Made by a program: the position numbers and the translations under genes | NCBI GenBank assembly: GCA_907165275.2 | Contig: OU015655.1 | Span: 8,816,501-8,880,500, forward strand | Length of the DNA: 64,000 nt | Direction: 5' to 3' | Source: Zygaena filipendulae | Lineage: Eukaryota; Arthropoda; Insecta; Lepidoptera; Zygaenidae | Shown here: positions 52,847-64,000 of the stretch, in pieces | Numbering within the stretch: position 1 is the first letter of the stretch | Layout of the letters: every line of letters begins with the position of its first letter | The notes under the pieces: model-generated | The model's database searches: none | Seen by the model: only the letters and a program-made list of their open reading frames with translations | What the model was told of the DNA's origin: nothing

Positions 52847-54660
52847 TTTAAACTTCGAATTGATCTCTTCGCGGCCATACCCCACGTGATTAAAAATAAA
52901 AATATGAAAACATTATATTCGACTCCAAAAACTTAACCACTTTTTTAAATACCAAAAATAACTAACAAAATATCTCATACGTTTCGATATAGGTACTGTG
53001 AATGACCAAGGAAGAATATAAAAAATATTCTACTTTAGTATTGGAGAGCAAATTTTTTTTTTTTTTCGAATACAAAGTTGGTGTGAAAATGTCGTACAAA
53101 TAATGAGCAGATATTATGTCCCCTGCAACTATTTTGTTGTACTAAAGAAAAGTGGTAATGATGATTCATGTTAGATGGTGCTGTGTCTATGCCGATTCGC
53201 AAGCGTAAAAATAGTAAAATAAAAACAGAATCGCGGGGCACGGCGAGGTTTAACTTGAATGACCGTGAATGATCCTTCAAATAATACCCATCGCTTATTA
53301 ATTAGAAATCTGTCGCTTTGTTTATAAGATGCGCATATTGACGCTCACATTGCGGGAGTGCGAGTAAGTTACGGTAAACTAGTCCTCGTCGTAATGAACA
53401 AAATATGTCTGGTCTAATATCAAAAGCGTTTGAACGCGTAGTTTGTGCCTCTTATAACACTTCAGATTTACCTGTCGTGTATTTCTTTATCTTAAGATTT
53501 AAACTATTCTGTTTATTTGCGTCGTTTTTGCACTTATATTATACGTCCAATATGTTTCTTGTTTATATTTTTATCAAAATTTAACGAGTCTTTAAAACGA
53601 ATTGTAGTAAAACTATAAGGTACGAGTATAAAACAAATGTTATTTCAGACGGGTTCTTTCGCAATTTAAAACCACAAATATGCGAAAATTAAAACAAATT
53701 GCAATCAGGAATTTGAATCTGAAACCAAGACTGATTTAAGTCTGAAATGCGATCGCTGTTTCATAATGCATTATGTAAGAATTACTCGAATATGACTCGG
53801 TTTGTATTTGACTCTAGGATGTAGTAACATGATTATTCAGTTGTATTTATGTTACAAGTGTTAAGTAGAAATTATTATACTTATTGATGGACAGCTTATA
53901 ATAGCGTTATACACAATTATTATTATATTGTTGTGATAATTATTGTGCATCAAGTATTTTTAATGCCTAGTACGTATGTGAATGTACTACGATCAGTAAT
54001 GTTAGTGTTAGTGATTAATTAATGATATCTGGTATTGATAGAAGTGTATTGCATTTAATTACATTATTACTGTTAGTTTTTGACTTCAGTTTTGTCTTGA
54101 CAATAATAATAAATCTTCATATTTGAATTTGACAAAATATAATCTGCAGCTTTCGATCTTTGTTCAAAAATCAATGTTATAATTTGGTTGTGTGCGACGC
54201 GACGTTAAGACTGTTATTTTTCGAGCATTTTAGAACTTATAAACACTTAATTTAAATTTAAAAATCTATTCTTAATTAAGACTATTAGTCAAATCTTAAA
54301 TAGATTGGTCATTAAATCCAGAATTTCTAAAATATTAATGTTAATTTTGAATACTTAATAACTTTGATATGATAACAGCCAAGTGCCACGCGCCTAAATT
54401 CTCAATTATAGCCACTTTTTTACTGATTTATACTTGTTACATAAATTTAAGAAGAAATACGTAATTAAAATCACCTTCGCCGATAATAATTATGGACGCA
54501 CTTAGTACGAGTAAATCCCTCGCATATGTTCGGTACACACAGTAAAATATAAGCACTAGCATAATACTTAATAGTAGTTAACTCCTTTTGTAATGCATAT
54601 TAAACTTCTAGGTGTTTTTTGATTTGTATACTCGTCTAGATGGAGCTTTGTTCAAAGCAA
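52847..54660 (+). other. Probable DIP2 3'UTR and downstream
   Basis: No coding frame is convincing here. AATAAA at 52895-52900 is a candidate poly(A) signal only 50 bases past the stop; further AATAAA sites lie near 53219, 54110, 56816 and 57039, so a longer 3'UTR is possible. The sequence is AT-rich, with a T-run near 53051. Confidence 0.45.
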
Positions 54661-54671
54661 TGCGCGTAAAG

Positions 54672-54950
54672 ACGGGTTTACACGGGTCGATTTCTTCCGT
54701 GCGGCTAGTCGCTTCATAAATCGCCTCACCAAGCCGCCTAGACAAGACCTAGCCGAATTGCCATTTAAACGGTCGATTTTCACTGCGCGGCAAAAATCGT
54801 GCGGCTTAAGTCACACGTGTAAACCCCGCATTAGAGGGGTTTGCACGGGTCCAAGCCGCCTAGACAAGACCTAACCCGAATTGCCATTTAGACAGTTGAT
54901 TTTCGCCGTGCGGCAAAAATCGTGCGCCTTTAGTCACCCGTGTAAACCCT
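54672..54950. mobile_element. Two tandem units of an inverted-repeat element
   Basis: Each unit opens with GGGTTTACACGGGT or GGGTTTGCACGGGT, contains CAAGCCGCCTAGACAAGACC and CGGCAAAAATCGTGCG, and closes with CACGTGTAAACCC or CCCGTGTAAACCC. The pair spans 54672-54830 and 54833-54950. No coding frame. Confidence 0.7.
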
Positions 54951-54964
54951 ACTTTAACACGGCA

Positions 54965-55095
54965 TCAGCACTGCTTTCTTAAAGGCGCCGGCAACGCACC
55001 TGCATGCCTTCTGGTCTTGCAGTTGTCTATGGGCGGCGGCGGTAATCACTTATCTGGTGTGCCACCGTTTGCCTCGTATTCTATAAAAAAATAAG
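54965..55095 (+). repeat. SINE or LINE 3' tail, second copy
   Basis: It shares CAACGCACCTGCATGCCTTC, ATGGGCGGCGGCGGTAATCA and the A-run with 34745-34935. It abuts the inverted-repeat pair on its left. Confidence 0.65.
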
Positions 55096-55978
55096 CAATA
55101 AATACTGAATGTTATTACTACGTAAAGAAGCTACACTCCGCCTCCCACCAATTTCATGCCTCCTCAAGCCCCGCGAAAATCAGTGAAAAACACGTGGAGT
55201 ATGTCTATCTGTATGGCCCCGACGCGAAGCTGTCTTGGACCTTCAGAATTAAAATCACCACTCAATAATTGCCATTTGAAATGAGCAAGAAAGTCTTACA
55301 ATAACATACAGGTGAATAGGGCGATCAACGAATGCGACCGATTGGCTGTTTCTTTGTTACTCACAATAATTCGGACTCTTTTTGTAGATTTTTAGAGAAG
55401 GCTTTTCCTGAAGTTACAGGAATTTTGAGTTAGGTCAATTTAATTCTTAAGGTGCGGTCTGTCAACAGTCAGCTCGCTGTCAACCTTAAGATGACACGCA
55501 CGACACGTGTACCTCGCTGTGATTTGAGATAAGTTTTTGGGCTACAATCCAGTGTCAGGTAAATAGTACATGATTGTAAAATACACTTTTGTTACGGCCT
55601 GTACCTACCTGTACCTCACTTATTGACTTACTTACGTCGATATAATTATCTTTTTCTTTTCAAAACCTCTATATGGAGTCAAACTGGTCCTCAATGCGTA
55701 TTAAAATGACAGATATTACTTATAGTAATAAAAAGGCAATTCATTTTATTATTTCGGAAAGAAACAAACATTTTATACTTTCATACTAATTTGAAAGTCC
55801 TTTCCATACCTATACAATAATTCTAAACCTTTATCTTTCCTATATATTTTTTTATTATTTATTTCTAACTTGTAAATATATTTTTGTTATTTAATTTTAC
55901 GTAAAATTCTTTAGTATTTTTATTCATAAATAAATGTTATATGATTACAAAGGATCATTGGACTTATCGTCTTGCTAA

Positions 55979-56220
55979 TTAACCCTTTCGCTGCCTCGTT
56001 TTTGCAGCCTTAACTTGGCCATTACCTCTAGACCACACGCTTTAGATATGACTTAGGTCTTATCGTAGTGTTGGGAATGCTTAATATCTATCATTTAATC
56101 TAATTAATACATATAAAAGTCAGTGCAGTGGTTTGTTAGTAACGTAATATTACGTTTCTGGCCCCAGGAGTAAGTATTTCTTAGATCGTGATATTACGGG
56201 GATGGCGGTAAAAGGGTTAA
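55979..56220. mobile_element. TTAA-flanked MITE
   Basis: The element lies between two TTAA sites and has matched inverted ends, TTAACCCTTTCGCTGCC and GGCGGTAAAAGGGTTAA (55979 and 56220). TTAA duplication is typical of piggyBac-type elements, but no transposase is present, so it would depend on a partner element. A diverged inverted copy lies at 43217-43470. Confidence 0.75.
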
Positions 56221-57400
56221 TAAATGAATTAATATACTTTATATTAGAATTCTAAGTTGGTTAGTTTAATTATATGGTTTACTGAATATTTTCAAATGTA
56301 GTCATGGTATAATAAGTATACACGTAGTTAAAGGTAAATCCGTTTAATGAACAAACAATATACGGTTTTTAGTCCTTCATTAAATAATTTTAACTTTACA
56401 ATATCTACGTATATATGATTATATTATATTTTTAAAGAAGGTTTGTACAGCGGCAGCTGTATATACTCGCTTAAATAATATAAGGTGCATGGAGTCAATT
56501 TAATTTTGACCTCATTTAAAATCATAAACTGATTGACATCTACCCTAAATATTATTTTTTTATGATTTTGCTACAGAGCTAGCTAAGCGGATCCACTTGG
56601 GATCCACTTTGGGCCGTCGTTGCATTTTGATGTTTACACTAAAAATGGAAACAGATAAGCAATTGTGTGTTAACCCACACTGGAGAAATTTTGAGTAAAT
56701 TGAAGTTTTAAAATTATAGCGCCATTTCGTTTCAAGATTTTTATGTTCAATATTTAGTTACATATTTGAACAATGTAATAAGGTAAATACATAATTAAAA
56801 ACGTTCTCTAACTCTCAATAAATCGTTCTGTATCAATAACTTTGTTTTGTGGGTTAACATGTTATTGCTTATCTGCGTCCAAATATGAAATCATTTGAAC
56901 GCGCACAATGATTTTTTAATACTCGTAATTTTTTAAAGGTTTACGATTTTACAACTGTCGTCTTCTAGACTTCTGAAAGACTTCTTTTGTGCAATCTTTT
57001 ATAAATTTGTGATTTGTTTCCTGTAATCTTTATTAGAAAAATAAAACGTGCATCTTAAAATTAATTTGTTTTATTGACCGAGTCTTTCACTGTCGGTAAC
57101 GTAGTTACAGGAGAGCTAGACGGTCTCGTGCAACGTGCCCCTATGCTCAATGAAATAGTTCGCAACTTTAATCATGCAACTCATCAGCTGAAAGAAAGTG
57201 CCTTGTATAAACAGCTTTGATCCAGCACGTTGGGGGCCCTCAGTTTTGTTTATAACTACTCGGATGAAGGGTAAAAGCACGTAAAGATGTGTTTGAAAAA
57301 GTCCGTAGAAATGCGTTAAATTAAGAGCGGCCGGGCCACTTATGTATATACAGTCGGAATTCCGTTTGGAATGCTTCTCTCATTATTTGTAGGTAACAAA
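56221..57400. other. Intergenic stretch without recognisable features
   Basis: It is AT-rich and contains candidate poly(A) signals (AATAAA near 56816 and 57039) that could end a long DIP2 transcript, but I see no gene or clear repeat. Confidence 0.5.
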
Positions 57401-57404
57401 CTAA

Positions 57405-58515
57405 CTGGAACCCGCGCCGCGGTGTCAACTGCGTGAGTTTCGGAATTCCCGCAGGAACTTCAAACTTATTTTATTCTTCTCACAATAACAAACAACAAAT
57501 ATAAGCGAAATTGGTCCAGCTGTTCACACGTGATACCGTGACCAAGGGAAATATAGGGATTCATTTTATTATAATTATTCCCGCGGTTTCAACTGCGTTA
57601 GTTTCGGAGATCCCGCGGGTATTCCGAGATAAAAGTATTTAAACCCTATATTTTTTTCTGTACCTACCCCTGACAACGTGTAGCCTATAATATGCAAAAA
57701 TTAATGAAGTTTCTTCTGCGTTAATTTCAGAGTTCCCGTGGGAATTCCAGGATAAAAAGTAGCCTATGTCCTTCTCTGTACCCCTGACAACGTGTATGTA
57801 AAATTTCGTGGTGATCGGTTTAGCCGTGAAAGCGTAAAAAACAAACTCCCTTTCGCATTTATAATGTTAGTAAGGATTTAGATGCGAATGTCTGTTTATT
57901 ACGCTTTTTCACGCCTTAAAGCTGCATTTTCACTAGGAGACATATTATTTTGTTAAGCGACTCTGTCGCTCGACACGAAATTCACGCGTCCCGCGCGATG
58001 TCGCCCGACATCGCTTGGGTCACGGCCCACGGGTCGCGCGACTTGTCGCTAGTCGACGACACGCGCGACTCTCGTGTCAAGTCGTGTCCCTAAGTTATTC
58101 TTCTGAGCCCTAGCCCTACTCTCTGTCTGCGACAGCGACAGACGAGTCAGACGACACCGCGACAGTCGTCGGACATACTTTGAGTAGGTAGTGTAGTGAG
58201 AACGTGTATCGCTGTGTTCTCAAAATAGCGGCATAGATCACGACCTACTGTTATTGTTCTGAGATCACGACTGGCTAGTGTGAACAAGTCATAATGTCGC
58301 AAAACATTGTTCCACAACTTTTGAGAGCGACACAAGTCACAACTACGTGGTCGAGCGATAAGTCTCTGCGAATGTCCCTGGTGAAAACGCAGCTTAACAG
58401 TTAACGGCTTAACCGATCACCATGAAATTTTGCATACAATAGATAATATTATGTTGTCAGGGGTACAGAAAAGGACATATTATGGTACTTTTCCTTAGTT
58501 CCCGCGGGAATTTTC
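57405..58515. repeat. CCCCGCGG-type repeats, several copies, one split by a TTAA element
   Basis: 57405-57875 holds at least three forward partial copies (for example CCCGCGGTTTCAACTGCGTT and GAAATTTCGTGGTGATCGG). A minus-oriented copy follows and is split by the TTAA element at 57916-58397; its right half (GGCTTAACCGATCACCATGA to TTCCCGCGGGAATT) follows at 58398-58515. Confidence 0.6.
57916..58397. mobile_element. TTAA-flanked MITE inserted into a repeat
   Basis: TTAA at 57916-57919 and 58394-58397 border inverted ends GCTGCATTTTCACTAG and the inverse of GCTGCGTTTTCACCAG. The interior holds GC-rich GTCGCGCGACTTGTCGC-like sequence and no complete transposase frame. The host repeat is clearly continuous across both sides. 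Confidence 0.7.
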
Positions 58516-59984
58516 AAATTAACTAAACATAATTATGATTTATGTCTAGATTTCAATAAGTCCGCTCCCACCACATGGCAAGTTGTGTGAGCGTAAGCGT
58601 GATTCATCGTTGAGAAAAACAATCCAAGCGGACTTCGCAATCGCTTATCATACAATCAATACAAATTAACTAGACGTATGTCTCATGAGGGGAGAACGCA
58701 AAAGAATCGATTTTTAAGATAATTTATGTTTCAAACTTCCAAAGAGATTTTTTTTTGTAAAGTTTACCCCACTGAGCAAATAATCACGTTTTAAGAGTAG
58801 GCACTTCCATACTAATCGCTGAACCTATCTATGAAAGCATTTTGTGCCAACCATGCCAATGCAATGTATGACGCGGTCATATAAATTTGGTTAAGTATTC
58901 CAAAGTTGGTAAGGCAGTTCGCGCATAAATCCATAGTAACTTTTGGTTCAAGGGAGTGTCGCTGGCCTGGTTTACCCCTCAGAAGAATTTCTTCTAGCAC
59001 TAGCAACTAGCAGTCTAGGGTCTGAATAACTAGCAGTTTACCCCTTTCGGGGAAGGCAAAGGAAACATGGTCCATACAGCCAATACAGTTGTTCCTTTCT
59101 ATTACAAATTATTGAAATGCATCTGTGAGATGCATTCTGATGCTTTACCGGAAATTCTGCAAACAATACCGTAATGGGATGCTCTGTACAAAGTTATAAA
59201 GTTTTTGCTCAAATGCCGCCAAAAGTCCCCTTCCAAAGAGATTTTTTTTTCAGCCAAAGGAATCTTAATTCATACAGCCAGTTCAGATAACTTTTTCATT
59301 GAAATGCATTAATGAGATGCATTTACATGTGTGGATATTTTTTCGTATTTGTGTATTTTGCGTATTTAGTATTTATATTACCAATGTAAAGGCTACTAAG
59401 ATCTAATAGACTAATTATTGTTTTCTTCCGTAATAACAAAAAAAAAATAATATTTAGTGGAGAATTTGGCGGTTTTTTGTAAGTGGTTTTCTGGTGGTTT
59501 TTGTTGCAGTTGAATCTGGTGTAGACTGGAGGACAAGTTTAACTGTTGGCAACACTGCCAAAGGCTCCAAAGGGCACGTACTCAGGGCCCTAAATAATAA
59601 AAAAAAAAAGAGTTCAATCGTCTAGATTTTGTGACTTTTGTCAAGTAGTTTGTGCTTTTGTCATTTGTGAGTTCAAGAAACTTGACTATAGCAATTTGCT
59701 ATTAGCAAAAGTAAACGGGGCTATTATGTATTTTGTTTTTTAAAAGATAATTGGTTCAAAAACTATCACTGCCAATTTCAGTTTTATCATAACGGCATTT
59801 GTCAAGTAACATTGGTGACGATAAATTTAATTTATTTTGCTATATTCAATGTTGTAGAAAATATATTTACTAGGGAGTGACTCATGCCCAGTAGCTTTAT
59901 TTATCGTGTAATCTTGTGTTTACGATACGAGATAAATATGCAAAACGTCTTTTCATCTTTAATAATTTACCGATTTTAATTCTG
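58516..59984 (+). promoter_or_regulatory. Upstream region of the PH-domain gene
   Basis: It contains a diverged direct repeat (59112-59138 and 59298-59324, sharing ATTGAAATGCAT and TGAGATGCATT about 186 bp apart) with TTCCAAAGAGATTTTTTTT blocks. The region just before the ATG (59600-59984) is AT-rich. I cannot place the transcription start. Confidence 0.4.
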
Positions 59985-61489
59985 ATGGATAATCCACCTG
60001 TACCAAAACCGAGGAGTTCATTTCGACTGCATAATGAAAATCCGAAGCATCCCGTGCCTCTACCGCGCACAAAAATGCCTGCAAACGATGACAAGGTGTC
60101 TGCAACAGGTTTACTGCGCTCTATAAGTACAGTGTCCAGGCAATTAACTGAAGATGTGGCCTTAAAGGTGAGCAACTCGGCAAAAAGCGCCAACGAAATT
60201 CTAGAGAAAAAAATATGCGACGGTTCCAGGTTCGCCAAGGGAACAATAGAAAAGACAATCACAACATCTAGGGCGGTGAGAGATTCTGTCACGCGATCTG
60301 TAATTGATGGGACAAAGACTGGCTTAAGAATTAGGAAACCAAAGAAAAATGAGATTGATAACAATGATGATACTCAGAGATGCGTGTCCATGCCAGTTGT
60401 TGATGTCAGTTTGTTTGACAACATTCAGTTTCACTCACCATTATTAGAACAGAAGGAATTCAAAAATACAAATGATACCCAAGAAAGTCAAGAGTTGTCA
60501 TCTCTCAATCATAGTTCTCCTCACTCTGATGACTTGTCATTGTTCTCTAACAACTCAGATTCAACTACAGATACTGTGAGTAATTTTAGCTTTGATAATA
60601 GAGAAAGTGAGCATCTTTCAAGTCTTGGCTTAGATGAGCAACTAACATATGATACTCCAAAGCAGTCAAGAACCAACAGTATAATTAGTTTTATGTCTAC
60701 CCCAGAAGTGCCAGAGAGAAGAAAAAAACGGGAGAGCAGTTTGGATGTTATGCGACAAAATTCTTTGTATGAAAATTGGAACTTACCACATCAGTCTAGT
60801 TCTGCTCATGATACTGGTTCTAGGCCTAGCAAGAGTACCATATTAGAATTTGATCCACTAAACACAAGTACTGTTACACCCAAGTATCAAGGGATTAGTA
60901 ATGAGCTAATATTGTTGGAATCATTCTTGATTGGTGATACATATGGGTCCATAGTATCAACAGATAATTCTATTGAGGAACCATTTGTGGATTACAATGA
61001 GAGTGACTATTTCAATCCCCCTACACCACCAGAAAGAACAGATAGTCTCTGCAATGAAACAAATATAAAACCAACATATGCTTCTGTATCTGATAGAGAC
61101 AGCACTGCTAATTGGTATTTGTCAAATGAGACAGACAGTAAAGCACTGGATAATAATGATATAAAACATAATACAGTCATGCAAAAGTTCTCTCACATGT
61201 TAAAACTAGACCATGTTCTTCACAAGCCTAACAAACAGAATGTTCAAAAAGTTGATATTGTTGAAAGGCCTGCCTTGAATGTGGCACCAGTACCTTATTA
61301 CAATGGGATATTGACAAGAATAGTGTCTGGTGTTGTTGAAGATCTATTCAAGAATTCACAGACTCGTTATTGTGTATTATCTGATCACACACTCATTTGC
61401 TACACAGACCCAACACATTCCACAATGAAGGAAGCTTATTCTATGGACAGTGTATCATCTTTGCAGATTGTCTTACCTCTATCATCTAG
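59985..61489 (+). CDS. PH-domain protein, exon 1, RhoGAP15B/ARAP-like (partial gene)
   Basis: The reading frame opens with the first in-frame ATG at 59985 (MDNPPVPKPRSSFRLH) and encodes 501 complete codons and two bases before a GTAAGT donor. The open frame upstream lacks an ATG, since its leftmost in-frame codon is GTG. Proline motifs PVPKPR and PVPLPR at residues 4-9 and 22-27 could bind SH3 domains. Next come a lysine- and serine-rich region (residues 32-120), a long low-complexity serine- and asparagine-rich region, and a PH domain starting near residue 441 (GILTRIVSGVVEDLF). This arrangement resembles insect RhoGAP15B, the ARAP-type ArfGAP/RhoGAP regulator. The identification rests on partial sequence, because the GAP domains would lie outside the window. 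Confidence 0.6.
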
Positions 61490-61584
61490 GTAAGTGCATT
61501 GTTATCTAAAAACTATAGGATTGTATGTATAGAATTATGGAGCATTCCAGATTAATTGATACCTACTTTTTATTCTTTTGTTAG

Positions 61585-61783
61585 TGCTTCCAATAACTCA
61601 TACTGCTTTGAGCTAATGATGTCATCAGGTGGACTGCGCAATGCTCCCAGGAAAATCTTGTTTAGTTGTGGTAGCGCATCCGACCGTAGGAATTGGAGCC
61701 AAAAAATTTCTGAGCACCTTACTAGTAATTTCCCAACAAAATATACAGCTGAGTTTACAAGATGTGGATGGTGTTACCTTAAG
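61585..61783 (+). CDS. PH-domain protein, exon 2 (RhoGAP15B/ARAP-like)
   Basis: The exon completes the split codon from exon 1 and encodes SASNNSYCFELMMSS, KILFSCGSASDRRNW, then KYTAEFTRCGWCYLK, which looks like the end of the first PH domain and the first strand of a second. The acceptor is ATTCTTTTGTTAG and the donor GTATGT at phase 0. The short frame in another phase over the same bases is a shadow. Confidence 0.72.
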
Positions 61784-64000
61784 GTATGTAAAAAAATGTT
61801 TCATACAGTACAACTGTTAAATACTGTTATAGTATCTATATCTATTTGCTGTGCAGAAACATTCTATGCTGTATGTTTTAGGTGCAACATATAAACAACC
61901 ATACTTATTTATTTCATGTGTGTATTACATATTCTAAACTGGTAATTTCCTCATAACTTCCTATTGAAATGCCCCACCCTGTGTGGGGCAATCATTGCAG
62001 CTAAAAACAGGAAGTATAAGTTAAGTGGCCAAAATCCCTATCAGGAATAGTATAGTATGAGTAGAAAAGTTTTTTTTTTTTAATTATTTGTCAAATTGAT
62101 ACATATTAAGTATTTAATTATCCATTACTAGCTGTGCCCCACAGTTTCACCCGCGTGAGTTTCGGAGCTCCCGCAGGAACTCCAACTTCTTCCATATTCT
62201 CCTTCTCCTTACAATAACAAACACGACAAAAAGAGTTAGCGAAATTGGTCCAGTCGTTAACGCGTGATGCTGTAACCAAAGGTAATAGGGATTCATTTTT
62301 ATACATATGAGTATATATTTGTTGATGAAAATATTATATTTAGCCGAAGTCGGTGGTATTCTCTGCCCAATCCAGACAGATACATGTGTCTGTCGTTTAG
62401 AATTATATTAAGAAAAATAATTTGTGTTAATGGTTCAGTAGTTCTGTTTATGATCAATTACCATTAAAAATAACCAAACTCTCCAATTCAGATTTTACGT
62501 ACCTAACCTATCTCTTAGTAAGTTAGGCAGAGAAAAAGGATCATTCATTCTAATGTTGTGTTTAGAAGCTCACGTGAGATCCTCCTAGCGTGGGCTTGGG
62601 TGTGTTAAGGATAGGAGATAAAGTTAGGCCCTGATGACTAGCAACATTCCTTGCTCATAACGCGTTCGAGAGAATCCAAAACGCTCTAGGAGGCAAAAAA
62701 AATCACAAATTATAATTTTATAGGTATGCCATATTGAGAAATATTATGTATTTGGTTTCTTGAACGTTTTATTTATAAGTATTATTTGTACTTTTTTGGG
62801 AACACGGGGAAACAATTTTTATTTGAGAGTCATCGTAACGCGACGTGTTATGCTCATAGTGAATCGGAGGCCTGTGAGTTTAATATTTTCATGATAAAAA
62901 AATATTTATTCGATTATAGGCATCAGTTCTTTAGTTGCCGATGCATATGAAATGAGACCTAAGAGCTAATTTTTTTTTCAATTCACTTGTTTATTTACGG
63001 TGACCATCAACCGGCGCGGCGCGGCGCGGTGGTGACATTACGAATTATTGTATTGTTGCCTGCGTTGCCTGTTAGTAATTGTGTACATAGATTGTGAATT
63101 TATTTACGCATAGGCACGTTATACTATTACGTATTATTTGTTATACATTTCATTACTTGCACTACAGTATACACACACATAATAGTCAGTTTTACATATT
63201 ATTTCTCATTATTTGTCCTTCCTTCTATCTAATTGCAGAAGCTTATAACTTTTATAGGATTTGTACAGAAATCGTCAGCATGAATTGTACATTTCCTTTT
63301 TTTGGAAGTTTGCGATGTGATAATAACGCTAAGTTTTTTGTTATCTACTCTTAAATGCTTAACGTGCCGTCATTTATCGCACATGGAGAGATTGCCGTAT
63401 CGATTAGTGATTTCAACTATCTGCACATCTGGTAGGTACTGCATGGCGAATGTTTTAGATTCAGTCACGAGTCACGATCCTCACTTATTAATATCGTGCC
63501 TATTTGTTAACTATTGTATTAAGGGAAGGTATAATGCTATAGCCAAATGTGAATAATATGATTATTACTAACAGCAACGTAGTCTTATTGCCCAATCGTG
63601 AATAGAGAATTGCAAAACGTTTGACAAGAGTCAATGATAAAATGCTACACAAAGCTGCTTCCAAATTATGAAGCAAAGACATTAGTGTTAGTAGGTATAT
63701 ACGAGTTACGACATGCTGAAAATGACGCTTATTAAAAAATGCGTGTTTATTTTAAATGTCGCCTTAAGCAATGATAATATTATAAGTATTAAAAGTGCCA
63801 CTGTAACGCCTTGGTCGGTCCTTATTAGATATCTAATATGTACACTACGAATACAGTTACATACATCATGCGAATAAATAAACTCAGTTACTGTTGACCT
63901 GACTCGAATTCCTTGAACGCAGCATTTTATTGACCAGCCAGCCAGCGATTAGGAATTGACTCGACAATTCGGCTACCTACCTACAATTCTTCGTTCCGGA
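61784..64000 (+). other. Intron of the PH-domain gene, running off the window
   Basis: The gene continues past the right edge; I could not find its next exon. The intron contains a forward CCCCGCGG-type repeat at 62129-62310 (start CTAGCTGTGCCCCACAG) and a GGCGCGGCGCGGCGCGG run near 63014. Nothing else is recognisable. Confidence 0.6.

Noticed and set aside
62118..62306. Minus-strand 62-codon frame
   Set aside because: It is the reverse of the CCCCGCGG-type repeat at 62129-62310, which opens frames like this in several places in the window.

Overview
The window looks like nuclear DNA from a moth or butterfly (Lepidoptera). It is AT-rich, has long introns with GT-AG splice sites, and carries many interspersed repeats of types common in lepidopteran genomes, such as the family beginning CTAGCTGTGCCCCGCGG. 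The gene models below come from reading frames, splice-site phase and similarity to known families. No search or transcript data were available.

About 82% of the window is one gene, DIP2 (Disco-interacting protein 2), on the plus strand from the ATG at 340 to the stop at 52846. I could join 18 coding exons in phase to give a predicted protein of about 1,587 residues: an N-terminal DMAP1-binding region, a low-complexity linker, and two tandem adenylate-forming (FAAL-like, AMP-binding) modules. The 5' half (1-40 kb) has small exons in very large introns; the 3' half (40-53 kb) is compact. Intron 3 (21677-37714) holds two extra items: an intronless antisense C2H2 zinc-finger gene (31833-32675) and a second version of DIP2 exon 3 (33401-33487), which has the same intron phases and a clearly related C-terminal peptide. 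This is probably an alternative, perhaps mutually exclusive, exon.

From 52847 to about 59984 there is the DIP2 3' region and an intergenic stretch rich in small transposons. At 59985 a second plus-strand gene starts. It encodes a protein with proline-rich PVPKPR-type motifs and a PH domain, followed by the start of what looks like a second PH domain. It is most like insect RhoGAP15B/ARAP proteins and runs off the right edge.

The rest is mobile DNA: a 5'-truncated Jockey-type LINE with a 15-bp target duplication, a decayed mariner transposase, three large foldback elements with matching ends, seven copies of a roughly 325-bp MITE, two TTAA-flanked MITE types, a perfect 60-bp-arm hairpin, and at least four nested insertions. 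I saw no CRISPR array, rRNA, convincing tRNA or prokaryotic system.
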